This document shows, piece after piece, positions 8,861 to 18,572 of a DNA stretch of 64,000 bases (its first letter is position 1; each line of letters starts with the position of its first letter). A program made the position numbers and the translations under genes. Origin of the DNA: Noviherbaspirillum sp. L7-7A (GTDB lineage Bacteria > Pseudomonadota > Gammaproteobacteria > Burkholderiales > Burkholderiaceae_D). The notes below the pieces were generated by a model that was not told the DNA's origin, made no database searches, and worked only from the letters and a program-made list of their open reading frames with translations. The DNA is taken from the NCBI RefSeq assembly GCF_019052805.1, contig NZ_JAHQRJ010000002.1:62001-126000 (forward strand), read 5' to 3'.

Positions 8861-10654
8861 TCAACGCAGGTGATGCACCTTTGCCTGCCCGTACACCGGG
8901 GTTGGGATGCCTTCCATGCGCGCCTTCAGCTGCAGCGACAGGTAGCGCGAATAGTGCCGCGACTGATGCAGATTGCCCCCATGGAACCACATGTTTTCCT
9001 GCGCGGTCGGCTTCCACATGTTGCGCAATTCGCCTTCCCACGGGCCGGGGTCCTTAGTAGTGGCCGAGCCCAGGCCCCAGCATTTTCCGACCTTGTCCGC
9101 CACTTCCGGCGAGACCAACTGCGCCACCCAGCCATTCATCGAGCCATAGCCGGTGGCATATACCAGTAGGTCGGCCGGCAGTTCGGTGCCGTCGCTCAAC
9201 TCTACCGAGTTGGCCTTGATGCGCCGGATGTCGACCCGGCTCTTCAACCTGATGCTGCCGTTGGCCACCAGTTCGGAGGCGCCGACATCGATGTAATAGC
9301 CGGAGCCGCGCCGCAGGTATTTCATGAAGAGGCCCGAGCCGTCGTCGCCGAAGTCCAGCATGAAGCCGGCCTTTTCCAGCCGCTCGTAGAGGTCGGCATC
9401 GCGCTTCTTCATTTCCTCGTACACCGGGATATGGAAGGTATGCATGATCTTGTACGGCACCGAGGCGAAGGTGAGGTCGGCCTTGTCGGTGGTGATGCCG
9501 TTGGCCACCGCCTGCTCCGAATATAGTCCGCCCAACGCCAGCTCCATCAGCGACTCGGATGGCGCGATGTGGGTGGAGCTACGCTGGATCATGGTGACGT
9601 CTGCGCCGTTTTCCCACAGGTCGGCGCAGATGTCATGGGCCGAATTGTTCGCGCCCAGCATCACCGCCTTCTTGCCGGCAAAGGCCTCGCCGCCGGGATG
9701 TTTGCTGGAGTGGTGCTGCACGCCCTGGAAGTCTTCCGCGCCCTCGATCTTCGGCACATTCGGAAAGCCCGACACGCCCAGGGCGAATACCAGCTGCTTC
9801 GGGCGCAGCGTCACGTCTTCGCCATTGCGCCTGACCAGCACTTCCCATTCCTTCTTCCCTTCATCGAAGCGGGCGCTGACGGCCTCGGTACTGCTCCAGT
9901 AGTTCAGCTCCATCACCTTGGTATACATCTCCAGCCAGTCGCCGACCTTGTCCTTGGGCGCGAACACGGGCCAGTCGTCCGGGAAAGGCAGGTAGGGCAG
10001 GTGGTCGTACCAGACCGGATCGTGCAGGCAGAGCGACTTGTAACGGTTGCGCCAGGAGTCGCCAGCGCGCGGATTGCGCTCGACGATGATGGTCGGCACG
10101 TCCAGGCGCTTCAGGCGCGCGCCGAGCGCAATGCCGCCCTGGCCGCCGCCGATGATCAGGCAATAGGGCTGGGTGCTGTAGCCCAGCTCGCGTTCCTCCT
10201 GCTGGCGCTTCTCCAGCCAGGACAGCCGGCCCTTCTGCACGCCATGCTCGGCGCCCTTGGCGCGCCGCTCGCCAGTCTTTTCCTCATGCCCCTTCAGTTC
10301 GGTCATCGTGGTCAAGAGCGTCCAGGCCCGGCCGTCCTTCAGGCGCAGATGGCCGCGGCCGCGGGCCACGCCGGTCTCGAAGGTCAGCCAGGCATCAACC
10401 ACGCCGTCGGCTTCGGTCGCATCGCCTTCCAAGCGCCAATTCGAGGGCGCGGTGTCGGCCAGGCGCGCCGCCAGCATGTCGCGCACCTGCTGCCGGCCTT
10501 CCATGGTCTTGATGTTCCAAGTAAAGCTAACTAGGTCGCGCCAGTAGCAGTCTTCCTGGAACAGCGCGGCCACGGCGTCCAGGTCGTTGCTCTTCAAGGC
10601 CACGCCGAATTCTTCCAGCCAGCCTGCCGCCGCTTGGGTGGGGGTAATCATCAT
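8861..10654 (-). CDS. Flavin-containing monooxygenase with N-terminal NTF2-like domain
   Basis: 597 residues. The first 130 or so look like an NTF2/SnoaL-type domain (WLEEFGVALKSNDLDAVAALF ... WTLLTTMTELKGHEEKTGERR). The class B flavin monooxygenase follows: FAD motif IIGGGQGG (about 167-174), FxGxxxH-like FQGVQHHSSKH, and the NADPH-binding motif MLGANNSAHD. Such enzymes oxygenate ketones, aldehydes, amines or sulfides using NADPH and O2. The frame extends upstream to 10762, but GGAGG sits 7 bases before the ATG at 10654 and the domain begins there. A near-perfect sigma-54 promoter lies 53 bases upstream. The AcoR-like activator gene is next upstream and an aldehyde dehydrogenase lies beyond. 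The pair could oxidise a ketone or alcohol-derived carbonyl (inference). Confidence 0.88.
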   Translation of the reverse strand: MMITPTQAAAGWLEEFGVALKSNDLDAVAALFQEDCYWRDLVSFTWNIKTMEGRQQVRDMLAARLADTAPSNWRLEGDATEADGVVDAWLTFETGVARGRGHLRLKDGRAWTLLTTMTELKGHEEKTGERRAKGAEHGVQKGRLSWLEKRQQEERELGYSTQPYCLIIGGGQGGIALGARLKRLDVPTIIVERNPRAGDSWRNRYKSLCLHDPVWYDHLPYLPFPDDWPVFAPKDKVGDWLEMYTKVMELNYWSSTEAVSARFDEGKKEWEVLVRRNGEDVTLRPKQLVFALGVSGFPNVPKIEGAEDFQGVQHHSSKHPGGEAFAGKKAVMLGANNSAHDICADLWENGADVTMIQRSSTHIAPSESLMELALGGLYSEQAVANGITTDKADLTFASVPYKIMHTFHIPVYEEMKKRDADLYERLEKAGFMLDFGDDGSGLFMKYLRRGSGYYIDVGASELVANGSIRLKSRVDIRRIKANSVELSDGTELPADLLVYATGYGSMNGWVAQLVSPEVADKVGKCWGLGSATTKDPGPWEGELRNMWKPTAQENMWFHGGNLHQSRHYSRYLSLQLKARMEGIPTPVYGQAKVHHLR

Positions 10655-10706
10655 TTGTCTGCCTCCATGATATGAATAGCCCGGCTCGTGCCGGTCATCG
10701 TCTTTC

Positions 10707-10721
10707 GCAAGCCGCGTGCCA
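10707..10721 (-). promoter_or_regulatory. Sigma-54 (-24/-12) promoter of the monooxygenase gene
   Basis: Read on the minus strand, the sequence is TGGCACGCGGCTTGC, an exact match to the TGGCAC-N5-TTGC consensus with the required ten bases between the GG and GC dinucleotides. Transcription would start near 10695, giving a 5' leader of about 40 bases before the ATG at 10654. Confidence 0.8.
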
Positions 10722-10864
10722 GCGCCGCCTGCGCCTAGCGCGGACTGCGGGCAGGCATGCAAGCCTATGAATCAAAAGAATCCGTCAGCGAGGCAGGCTG
10801 CCGCGCATGGGAGGCATGCGGGCGCGCTGGACCGGCTGTGCGGCACCTGCGCCGTCACCCGGCC

Positions 10865-10890
10865 TGTGACAGGTGTCACAGCTGTGACAC
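10865..10890. promoter_or_regulatory. Candidate enhancer (UAS) for the sigma-54 activator
   Basis: Two overlapping palindromes share a half site: TGTGACA-GG-TGTCACA (10865-10880) and the perfect 18-mer GTGTCACAGCTGTGACAC (10873-10890). They lie about 145-170 bases upstream of the sigma-54 promoter, the usual distance for an AcoR/NtrC-class activator binding site. They also sit between the activator gene and its presumed target. Confidence 0.65.
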
Positions 10891-10919
10891 TTGCAGGACG
10901 CCAGCCGCCCGGTGCGTGC

Positions 10920-12864
10920 TCAGGCTTGCGTATGGTTAGGGCTGACGATGCCCAGCCGTTTCATGCGCCGGTACAAGGTCATGCGCCACGCCCATGCGGG
11001 ACGCGGCCAGCGTCACGTTCCAGCGGCATTCATGCAGCAGCGCTTCGAGCTGCCGCGCCGGCGTGTCGGCCGCGGCGGCAGCCGGTGCTTCGAGGGCGCC
11101 AGACATGGCCATGCCGTCCGGCAGGTCGGCCGGCTCGATGCGGTGGCCGCTACAGACCGCGACCGCATATTCCAGCACGTTGCGCAGTTCCCGCAGATTG
11201 CCCGGCCAGCGATGGCTATGCAGCAGCTGTGCGGTGTCGGCGGCCAGCTCGGGCGCATGCTGCATGCCGTTGCGCCTGGCATGGGCGCGCAGCATCTGGT
11301 CCATCATCCAGGCCAGGTCCTGGCGCAGCCGCAGCGGCGGAAGCGCAAGGCGCGCGCCGTTGAGGCGGTAGTACAGGTCGTCGCGGAAGCGGCCTTCGCG
11401 CACCAACGCCTCCAGCGCGCAGTGGGTGGCCGCGATCACCCGGATGTCGACCTGCACCGGCCGCGACGCGCCAATCGGCAGCACTTCCTTTTCCGCCAGC
11501 ACCCGCAGCAGCCTGGCCTGCAGATGGCGCGGCATGTCGCCGATCTCGTCCAGGAACAGGGTGCCGCCATGCGCCTCGGCGATCAGGCCGCGCTTGCCTT
11601 TCTGGGCCGCGCCGGAAAAGCTGCCGGGCAGATAGCCAAACAGCTCGCTCTCGATCAGCGTCTCGGGTATGGCCGCACAATTGACGGCGATGAAGGGGCC
11701 GCGCCGGCGCTCGCTGCTTTCATGCAGGGCCTTAGCGAAGTATTCCTTGCCGGTGCCGGTTTCCCCGGTCAGCAGGAGGCTGACCGGCGTGTTGACCAGC
11801 CTGGCGGCACGCTCGATCTGGCGGTCCAACAGTGCATCGCCGCCGGACAGCGCCGCCAGCGGCGCCGGGATCTGCCGTGCTTGGGCTGCCTGCACGGCCT
11901 GTGCCTGGCGTGCCGGCGGTGGTGCCGCCAGCAGGAACAGGATGCGCCTGCTGCCGTTGACCACCACCGCGCGCCGGTCGGCCGGCGCGGTCTGTAGATA
12001 GCGGCCGAGGTGGTTGTAGTCGAGCTGCAGGAGCTGTTCGATATGCCGGCCCAAGAGCGGCGGCGCGCCCGGCGTTTCCAGCAGCAGCTGGGCGCGGCGG
12101 TTGTAGCCGGCGACATGGCCGGAGGCGTCCAGCGCCAGCAGGTATTCCGGGCTGACTTCCAGAAACTACGGCGCCGAGGCGAGCCGCAGCACCCATTCCT
12201 GGCCGAAGCGGCGCAGGAAGCCCGCGTCCTCCACCCGCTGCGCCGCCATCTTCACTAGTTGCAGCGCCAGGTGCTGGCTGGCCTTGGGCTGGGGCGAGGT
12301 AAGGGCGGAGATGTCCAGCACCGCATTCAGGCGGCCGTCACTGCCATAGACCGGCGCGGTGCTGCAGGTGAGCGGAATGTGGGTCGCGTCGAAGTGGTCG
12401 TCCTGGTGCACAGTCAGCGCTTCGCCTGTGCTGATGCAGGTGCCAACGCCGCAGGTGCCGGCATGGCGCTCGCTCCAGTCGGCGCCGAGATAGAGGCCAG
12501 CCTTGCGCAGGCTGCGGTCCAGCTGCAGGTCGCCGATGAAGTCGACCGTGACGCCGCACGCATTGGTGAGCAGCACCACATAGCCGAGGCCGGCCACCTG
12601 CTGGTAAAGCGATTCCAAGCCATGGCGGGCAATGCGCAGGAAGTCTTCCATCTGGTCCTGGTGCTCGCGCAGCACCGGCCCCGGAAGAATCACGGCCTCG
12701 CGCATGCAGGTCGGGTCGAGCCGATGGTCGTTGACGCAGCGCAGCCATGAGCTGCGTATCACGTCATCATGCGCCACCGCTTCGGGCGGCACCGCCGCGG
12801 CCGCGCCGCCATGGTCCGCCACGCGCAAAACGGTGGCGATGTGTTCGCGTTGCTGATGCCGCAT
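10920..12864 (-). pseudogene. AcoR-like sigma-54-dependent activator, interrupted
   Basis: In one frame the region encodes a GAF-type sensor domain (residues about 40-230), a short linker, an AAA+ sigma-54 activation domain with Walker [10 protein letters not shown], a GAFTGA-loop equivalent GSFSGA and Walker [11 protein letters not shown], and the start of a Fis-type helix-turn-helix. Two lesions break it. A TAG codon at 12166-12168 follows LASAP, and the frame then stays open as FLEVSPEYLL. In the DNA-binding helix MGVAHDLV, a missing GC dinucleotide shifts the frame. Restoring it gives MTLYRRMKRLGI and a stop at 10920-10922. A TTG at 12054 could start a GAF-less fragment, but that still lacks the recognition helix. 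It should control the monooxygenase gene; as written it cannot make a normal activator. Confidence 0.85.
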
Positions 12865-13095
12865 GCGGGTCTCCTTGCGCCGGATCGGTGTCCGGCTGCG
12901 TTGTGAGGCACAGAAAGCAGGCTGCTAGTCTAATACCAATCTCGTCCGTAACGTGCCATGAACCGCGATTGGCAGCAGGGACCTTGCCCAGGCTGTCCCG
13001 TAAAGCCCTCGCCGACGCTTGCTTGGCGCGGCCGGCTGCGACAGACTTGGCCTATCCCAAGGCTGACGCAGCCGCCAATTCAACAGGAGCCTTCC

Positions 13096-14595
13096 ATGGA
13101 CGTGACCGCGCTTTTATCGCAGCTGGGCGTGCAGCCCGGCAGGCTGGACCCGGCTGGCCTGCAGTCCGTCTCGCCGATCGACGGCAGGCCGCTGGCCGGG
13201 ATCGCAACCAGTTCTGTGAGCCAGGCCGACGCCGCCGTCGGCCGCGCTCACCAGGCTTATCTCGCCTGGCGCGACGTGCCGGCGCCGCGGCGCGGCGAGC
13301 TGGTGCGGCTGTTTGGCGATGTGCTGCGCGAGCACAAGGCGCCGCTGGGCCGGCTGATCACGCTGGAAACCGGCAAGATCCTGCAGGAAGGGCTAGGCGA
13401 GGTGCAGGAGATGATCGACATCTGCGACTTCGCGCTGGGCCTGTCGCGCCAGTTGTACGGGCTGACGATGGCATCGGAGCGGCCGGGCCACCGGCTGATG
13501 GAAACCTGGCATCCGCTAGGCGTGTGTGGCGTGCTGTCGGCCTTCAACTTCCCGGCAGCGGTGTGGGCCTGGAATGCCGCGCTGGCCTGGGTCTGCGGCG
13601 ACAGCGTGGTCTGGAAGCCCTCCGAAAGAACGCCGCTCACGGCGCTGGCCTGCGCCGCCCTGTTCGGCCAGGCTTGTCAGCGTTTCGGCGCAGCGCCGTC
13701 CGGCCTGCTTGAAGTGCTGCAGGGCGGTCATGCGCTGGCGGCGCAGCTGGTGGACGATGGCCGCGTGCCGCTGCTCTCGGCCACCGGCTCGACCCGCATG
13801 GGCCGGGAAGTGGCGCCTCGGGTGGCGGCCCGGTTCGGGCGCGCCATCCTCGAACTTGGCGGCAACAACGCTGCAGTGGTGACGCCCAGCGCCAACCTGG
13901 CGCTGACCCTGCGCGCCATCGTCTTCGCCGCCGCGGGCACCGCCGGCCAGCGCTGCACCAGCCTGCGTCGCCTGTTTGTCCATGCCGACCTGCATCAGCG
14001 CCTACTGCCGCCGCTGAAGGAGGCGATGAAGGGGCTGCGCATCGGCGATCCGCTGCTGCCTGAAACCCTGGTCGGCCCGCTGATCGACGGCGCCGCCTTC
14101 GACGCGATGCAGCGCGCCCTGGCAGTTGCGTCCGGACAGGGCGGCACGGTGCATGGCGGCGAAAAAGTAATGGTGCCGGGCTGCGAGCGCGGCCACTATG
14201 TGCGGCCGGCGCTGGTAGAGATGCCGACCCAGACCGGCATCGTGTGCGAGGAAACCTTTGCGCCCATTCTCTATGTGATGCGCTTCCACAGCCTGGAGGA
14301 AGCCATCGCGCTCAACAATGCCGTGCCGCAGGGCCTGTCTTCATCGATCTTCACGACGGACATGCGGGAAGCCGAACGCTTCATGTCGGCTGCCGGCAGC
14401 GACTGCGGCATCGTCAATGTCAATGTCGGGCCGTCCGGCGCCGAAATCGGCGGCGCCTTTGGCGGCAACAAGGAGACCGGCGGCGGCCGCGAGTCCGGCT
14501 CGGATGCCTGGAAGGGCTATATGCAGCGCGCTACCAACACCATCAATTACTCGGATCAGCTGCCACTGGCCCAGGGCATTGCCTTCGATCTGTAG
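13096..14595 (+). CDS. Aldehyde dehydrogenase, ALDH7 (aminoadipate-semialdehyde dehydrogenase)-like
   Basis: 499-residue NAD(P)-dependent aldehyde dehydrogenase. The family motif ELGGNNAAVV carries the general base Glu and the catalytic Cys is in GTAGQRCTSLRRLF. This GQRCTxxRRLF form and the C-terminal GSDAWKGYMQRATNTINYS are typical of ALDH7 / L-piperidine-6-carboxylate dehydrogenases (AmaB/PcD). The N-terminus with DGRPL and KAPLGRLITLETGKILQEG also fits. The frame is open to 12958, but the ATG at 13096 has AGGAG before it and matches the family start. It is divergent from the AcoR-like gene across 231 bases. Lysine catabolism is the family precedent; a role beside the monooxygenase is an alternative. 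Confidence 0.88.
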   Translation: MDVTALLSQLGVQPGRLDPAGLQSVSPIDGRPLAGIATSSVSQADAAVGRAHQAYLAWRDVPAPRRGELVRLFGDVLREHKAPLGRLITLETGKILQEGLGEVQEMIDICDFALGLSRQLYGLTMASERPGHRLMETWHPLGVCGVLSAFNFPAAVWAWNAALAWVCGDSVVWKPSERTPLTALACAALFGQACQRFGAAPSGLLEVLQGGHALAAQLVDDGRVPLLSATGSTRMGREVAPRVAARFGRAILELGGNNAAVVTPSANLALTLRAIVFAAAGTAGQRCTSLRRLFVHADLHQRLLPPLKEAMKGLRIGDPLLPETLVGPLIDGAAFDAMQRALAVASGQGGTVHGGEKVMVPGCERGHYVRPALVEMPTQTGIVCEETFAPILYVMRFHSLEEAIALNNAVPQGLSSSIFTTDMREAERFMSAAGSDCGIVNVNVGPSGAEIGGAFGGNKETGGGRESGSDAWKGYMQRATNTINYSDQLPLAQGIAFDL

Positions 14596-14776
14596 GGTAA
14601 GTCGCGGCCGGGCTGCCGGGTGATCTACTGGCAATCCCTTTTGATGGACATTTCCCGGTATGCGGGTGATGAAACCTGGCTATGTCCAAACGATGCCCGC
14701 AGCGCGAACCACGTCCACAAGCGACTTCGCCCGATCTGGTAAACCCATGTCTTGACCAGCACAGGAAGGTGCCGAA

Positions 14777-16080
14777 CTGAATGCCGCAAACCCCGTAGCC
14801 GCTACCCACCCCCTGGATGACCGCAGCCGCATCTTCGCCATCGTCGCCGCCTCCTCTAGCAACCTGGTCGAGTGGTTCGACTTCTATATCTACTCGTTCA
14901 CATCGTTGTACTTTGCCCATGCGTTTTTCCCGTCCGGTAATCTAACCACCCAGTTGCTCAACACCGCTGGCGTGTTTGCCGCCGGCTTCCTGATGCGGCC
15001 CATTGGCGGCTGGATGTTCGGCCGGATCGCCGACAAGCGCGCCCGCAAGACAGCCATGCTGATATCAGTATTCATGATGTGCGGCGGCTCGCTGCTCATT
15101 GCCTACCTGCCGACCTATGCCAGCTTCGGCACGCTCGCGCCCGCTTTGCTGCTGCTGGCGCGGCTGTTGCAGAGCTTGTCGGTCGGCGGTGAATACGGCA
15201 CCAGCGCGACCTACATGACCGAAGTGGCGCTAAAGGGGCGGCGCGGTTTCTTCGCATCCTTCCAGTACGTGACCCTGATCGGCGGCCAGTTGCTGGCAGT
15301 GCTGGTGCTGGTGGTGCTGCAGCAGTTGCTCACCACGGAACAACTGCGCGACTGGGGCTGGCGCATCCCCTTCGTGCTAGGCGCGCTGGCCGCACTGGTA
15401 GCGCTTTACCTGCGCCGCACCCTGTCCGAGACTTCCACCGCCGAGAGCCGTGGCGCCAAGGAGGCCGGCAGTTTCGCCGGCCTGATGCAGCGCAAGGGTG
15501 CCTTCTTCACCGTGATCGCCTTCACCGCCGGGGCTCGCTGATCTTCTACACCTTCACCACCTACATGCAGAAGTACCTTGTCAACACGGCCGGCATGTAT
15601 GCCAAGACCGCCAGCCTGGTTATGACCTGCGCGCTATTTGTCTACATGCTGATGCAGCCGCTCTTCGGCGCGCTGTCTGACCGCATCGGGCGCCGCACGT
15701 CGATGCCCTGGTTCGGCGGCCTGGCCACGCTATGCACCGTGCCTATCCTCTATGCGCTGGCCGGCGTGCGCAGCCCTTATGCCGCATTCGTGCTGGTACT
15801 CGGCGCGCTGGCCATCGTCAGCTTCTATACCTCCATCAGCGGGCTAATCAACTCGGAGATGTTCTCGCCGGAAATCAGGGCGCTTGGCGTCGGCCTTTCC
15901 TATGCGCTGGGCAATGCCATCTTCGGCGGCTCGGCCGAGTATGTTGCGCTGTGGCTCAAGTCGGCCGGGCACGAAGCCAGCTTCTATTGGTATGTGACGG
16001 CGATGTGTGCGATCGCCTTCGTGGTCTGCTTAAGGATGCGCGACCCCGCCAAGGTGGGTTATCTGAAGGATGCTGCCTGA
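14777..16080 (+). pseudogene. kgtP: KgtP-like alpha-ketoglutarate permease (MHS/MFS), frameshifted
   Basis: The concatenated product closely follows E. coli KgtP from [20 protein letters not shown] through [34 protein letters not shown] and [19 protein letters not shown] to [17 protein letters not shown]. It is a 12-helix proton symporter for 2-oxoglutarate. One base is missing in the G run at 15530-15533: the frame ends ACC GCC GGG GCT CGC TGA where adding a G restores [11 protein letters not shown]. At the 5' end the frame reads back only to a CTG (14777) after AGGAAGG. The ATG at 14781 is in another frame and hits TAG after five codons. So it has either a CTG start or a second lesion. A sequencing error is possible because only one homopolymer base is needed. 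Confidence 0.82.
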
Positions 16081-16090
16081 AGGGAAAAAC

Positions 16091-16125
16091 GGGGAGACGC
16101 GGCCACACGCGTCTTCCCCATCTTT
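16091..16125 (+). terminator. Rho-independent terminator-like hairpin after kgtP
   Basis: GGGGAGACGCG, loop GCCACA, then CGCGTCTTCCCC (one bulged T), followed by ATCTTT. It starts 11 bases after the kgtP stop. Confidence 0.6.
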
Positions 16126-16330
16126 AACGCGCGACAGACGCCGGGCGCACGCCTGCAATCGAAGTAATGGGCACGCAACCGTAGCCTGATTGGCCTGTAT
16201 GCACGGTAAAGCAACGTCATTGCATGAAAAAAATCACAATTTTTTCATCTATTTCAAGCACTTGCCTTTAATATTGGCGAGCCGTCCCAAAATGCGGCAA
16301 GATCCGGTTGAATTAAATTAAAGGTTTGCA

Positions 16331-17023
16331 ATGATTGCCATTTATCGGGCAGTGGTATCCCTTGTACTCGCCATGGGGTTGGCGCAGCCGGCTCTGGGCC
16401 AGAGCAGCGCGGCCGGGCTTCAGGCCGCCATCGATCCCAGGTGGACTTCGAGCTTCGACGCTTTCGCCAATGCTGATAAGCAACAGATGCCGGCGCCGGG
16501 CGGCGTGCTGTTCGTCGGCAGTTCGTCGATACGCCTCTGGGACAACCTGGAACAGCAGTTCAACACCGCGCCCATCGTGGTCAAGCGCGGCTTCGGCGGT
16601 TCCCGCATGGAAGACTGCGCCGCCCACCTGAGCCGCCTGGTGATTCCCTACAAACCGCGCACGGTTGTGATCTATGCCGGCGAGAACGACTTGGCCGAAG
16701 GCCGCCGGCCGGAACAGGTGCTGAAGAGCTTCACCCGCTTCGTCGAGGGCGTGCGCGCCGCCCTGCCGGCTACCCGCATCGCCTATGTATCAATCAAGCC
16801 GAGCATTGCCCGTGCCGGCATGCTGGACGACATCCGCGCCACCAATGCCCTGATCAGCGACTATGTGTCGCAGCTGGACAATGCCCGCTATATCGATGTC
16901 TTCACGCCTATGCTCGACAGCCGTGGCGCGCCGCGCGCCGAACTGTTCCGGGAAGACAGGCTGCATCTGAACCAGGCCGGCTATGCGCTGTGGCACGACC
17001 TGATCTCGCCGTCGCTCAGGTAG
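16331..17023 (+). CDS. Secreted SGNH/GDSL-family hydrolase
   Basis: 230 residues. A signal peptide, with hydrophobic core AVVSLVLAMGLAQPALG, ends near residue 24. The mature part has SGNH blocks: FVGSSSIRLWDNL (block I Ser), RGFGGSRMEDC (block II Gly), IYAGENDLAEGRRPEQ (block III Asn in GEND) and DRLHLNQAGYALW (block V His). It should be an exported esterase or acetyl-hydrolase acting on a glycan or lipid; the substrate is unknown. AAAGG lies before the ATG. Its 3' end overlaps the 3' end of the convergent OpgC-like gene by eight bases. Confidence 0.87.
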   Translation: MIAIYRAVVSLVLAMGLAQPALGQSSAAGLQAAIDPRWTSSFDAFANADKQQMPAPGGVLFVGSSSIRLWDNLEQQFNTAPIVVKRGFGGSRMEDCAAHLSRLVIPYKPRTVVIYAGENDLAEGRRPEQVLKSFTRFVEGVRAALPATRIAYVSIKPSIARAGMLDDIRATNALISDYVSQLDNARYIDVFTPMLDSRGAPRAELFREDRLHLNQAGYALWHDLISPSLR

Positions 17024-18230
17024 GCAGGTCGGATTCGGCCGCACTGGCGGCTCGGGTCTGGCTGCGCCGGGCGCGCTGCAGTTCCTGCTCCTTGCGCGCC
17101 GCCAGCATGCGCTGTTGCTCCTCGCGGTCGATGTACAGGGTGACCAGTGCGGTGGCATACAGCGCAGCCAAGCCGGCCGCCATCATCAGCACATCCAGCA
17201 GCAATGGCCGGCCTGGACGGTACTCCCCGGCAATCGTCAGCGCCGCAAGCACCACCACCAGGTGCATGCAGAACACCGGCAGCGAGGCCGACCCCAGCTT
17301 TTCCAGGAAGCCGATACGTGGCAGCCGCTCGCTCAGGCGCGGCCCGACATGCATGATCACCACCAGCAGTGCGAACAGGTTCAGCATGCGCAGCGGCCCC
17401 AGTTTCCATTTGTCAAAGAGCTGATTGATCAGGGATTCGGCATGTCCCGGCACCGGAATCTGCCCCGCCGTATGGCGCCAGATGAGGCAGACTAGCACCA
17501 CCAGGACGGCGCCCGCCAGCAGGGCCTGCGGAAAGGGTTTGCGGTGATCCAGTCGGCCCTGCGCGGTGGCGGCGCCCATCCACAGCCCGAACAGCCAGAG
17601 GAATTGCCACGACAGGGTTTCAAACGAGCCGGTTTCGCTAAACGGCACCCGCAGCCCGATATGGCGCGCCAGCACTTCGTACAGCCCCTGCGACAGCGGG
17701 AACTGGCCGCATGCCCACAGCGCCACGCTGATGACGAACACGCCGGTCCAGCCGCGCTGCATCGCAAAGGCCAGCACGAAGGGGCTAGCGAACAGCAGCA
17801 GGATGTAGAGCGGAAGGATGTCGAGCAGCGGCGGATTGTAGATCAGCAGCAGCGCGCCCGGCAGGGCGGCCCATGGGTCGGACAGGTAAAAGCCGATCAG
17901 GTTGGTCAGCGCCGGTTGGTCGAGCTTCAGGCCGAGCAGTGCAATGGCCGAAAACAGGAACAGTAGCAGGGTGGCGTGGCAGGCATACACGGTGGTAACG
18001 CGCCGGAAGAAGGCTTTCTTCATCGCCGGTATCCCGGCCTTCTGCGCCCGTCCGGTGTAGATCAGGCCTGCCATGAAGGCTGACAGCATCACGAAACCCT
18101 CGGCAGCTGACACATAGCCGAAAGGCTGGCCGAGCTTGTCGGAAAACCGGGTCGGCAGATGCGTGGTGAACATCATTACCAGCATGAAGCCCCGGAGCAG
18201 ATCCAGTTCCCACCGTCGATTCATGGTCAT
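17016..18230 (-). CDS. OpgC-domain membrane acyltransferase
   Basis: 404-residue integral membrane protein with about ten hydrophobic helices. The start RRWELDLLRGFMLVMMFTTHLP carries the Arg/Glu-Leu-Asp-LLRG and His features of OpgC-type acyltransferases, and FVMLSAFMAGLIYTGRA follows. OpgC adds succinyl groups to osmoregulated periplasmic glucans in other bacteria, but this family has many unassigned members and no opgG/H lies nearby. The C-terminal tail (REEQQRMLAARKEQELQRARRSQ) is charged, likely a cytoplasmic coiled segment. CAGGTG before the ATG is a weak ribosome site; an ATG two codons downstream is also possible. Confidence 0.82.
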   Translation of the reverse strand: MTMNRRWELDLLRGFMLVMMFTTHLPTRFSDKLGQPFGYVSAAEGFVMLSAFMAGLIYTGRAQKAGIPAMKKAFFRRVTTVYACHATLLLFLFSAIALLGLKLDQPALTNLIGFYLSDPWAALPGALLLIYNPPLLDILPLYILLLFASPFVLAFAMQRGWTGVFVISVALWACGQFPLSQGLYEVLARHIGLRVPFSETGSFETLSWQFLWLFGLWMGAATAQGRLDHRKPFPQALLAGAVLVVLVCLIWRHTAGQIPVPGHAESLINQLFDKWKLGPLRMLNLFALLVVIMHVGPRLSERLPRIGFLEKLGSASLPVFCMHLVVVLAALTIAGEYRPGRPLLLDVLMMAAGLAALYATALVTLYIDREEQQRMLAARKEQELQRARRSQTRAASAAESDLPT

Positions 18231-18572
18231 TCACCTGTCGAGTAACGGGACAGTCTGCCGGAAAAGCGATGACGGGGATTTGATTGAAAACACCGATGGA
18301 ATAGGACGAGGAATTATCGGTATTGTGTAAATGGAAAAGCCATAAAGATGGCAATCGGATGTTTAAATTGCGCAATACGGAGAGGAGAATTCGTCGAGCA
18401 GTCAAAACATGTTTCCTGGGTAATCGGAATTAGGAATATTAATCTCGTAAAAAATATTAAATTTTCCATGTTCACATTCTCTGGTTCCTAGCCGCCAGAA
18501 TCCGGAAAGCATGGTGAGTCACCCGGTGAGTAGGTCAGAAATGCCAGGAAATCAGGAAATTTATGTAATTAC

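Noticed and set aside
10891-11997. Long plus-strand open frame opposite the sigma-54 activator
   Set aside because: The minus strand carries clear AAA+ motifs here; the plus product is low-complexity Arg/Gln/Ala.
13012-13050. Possible sigma-54 promoter before the aldehyde dehydrogenase (TTGGCGCGGCCGGCTGC)
   Set aside because: GG and GC are eleven bases apart instead of ten and the -24 element deviates from GGCAC.
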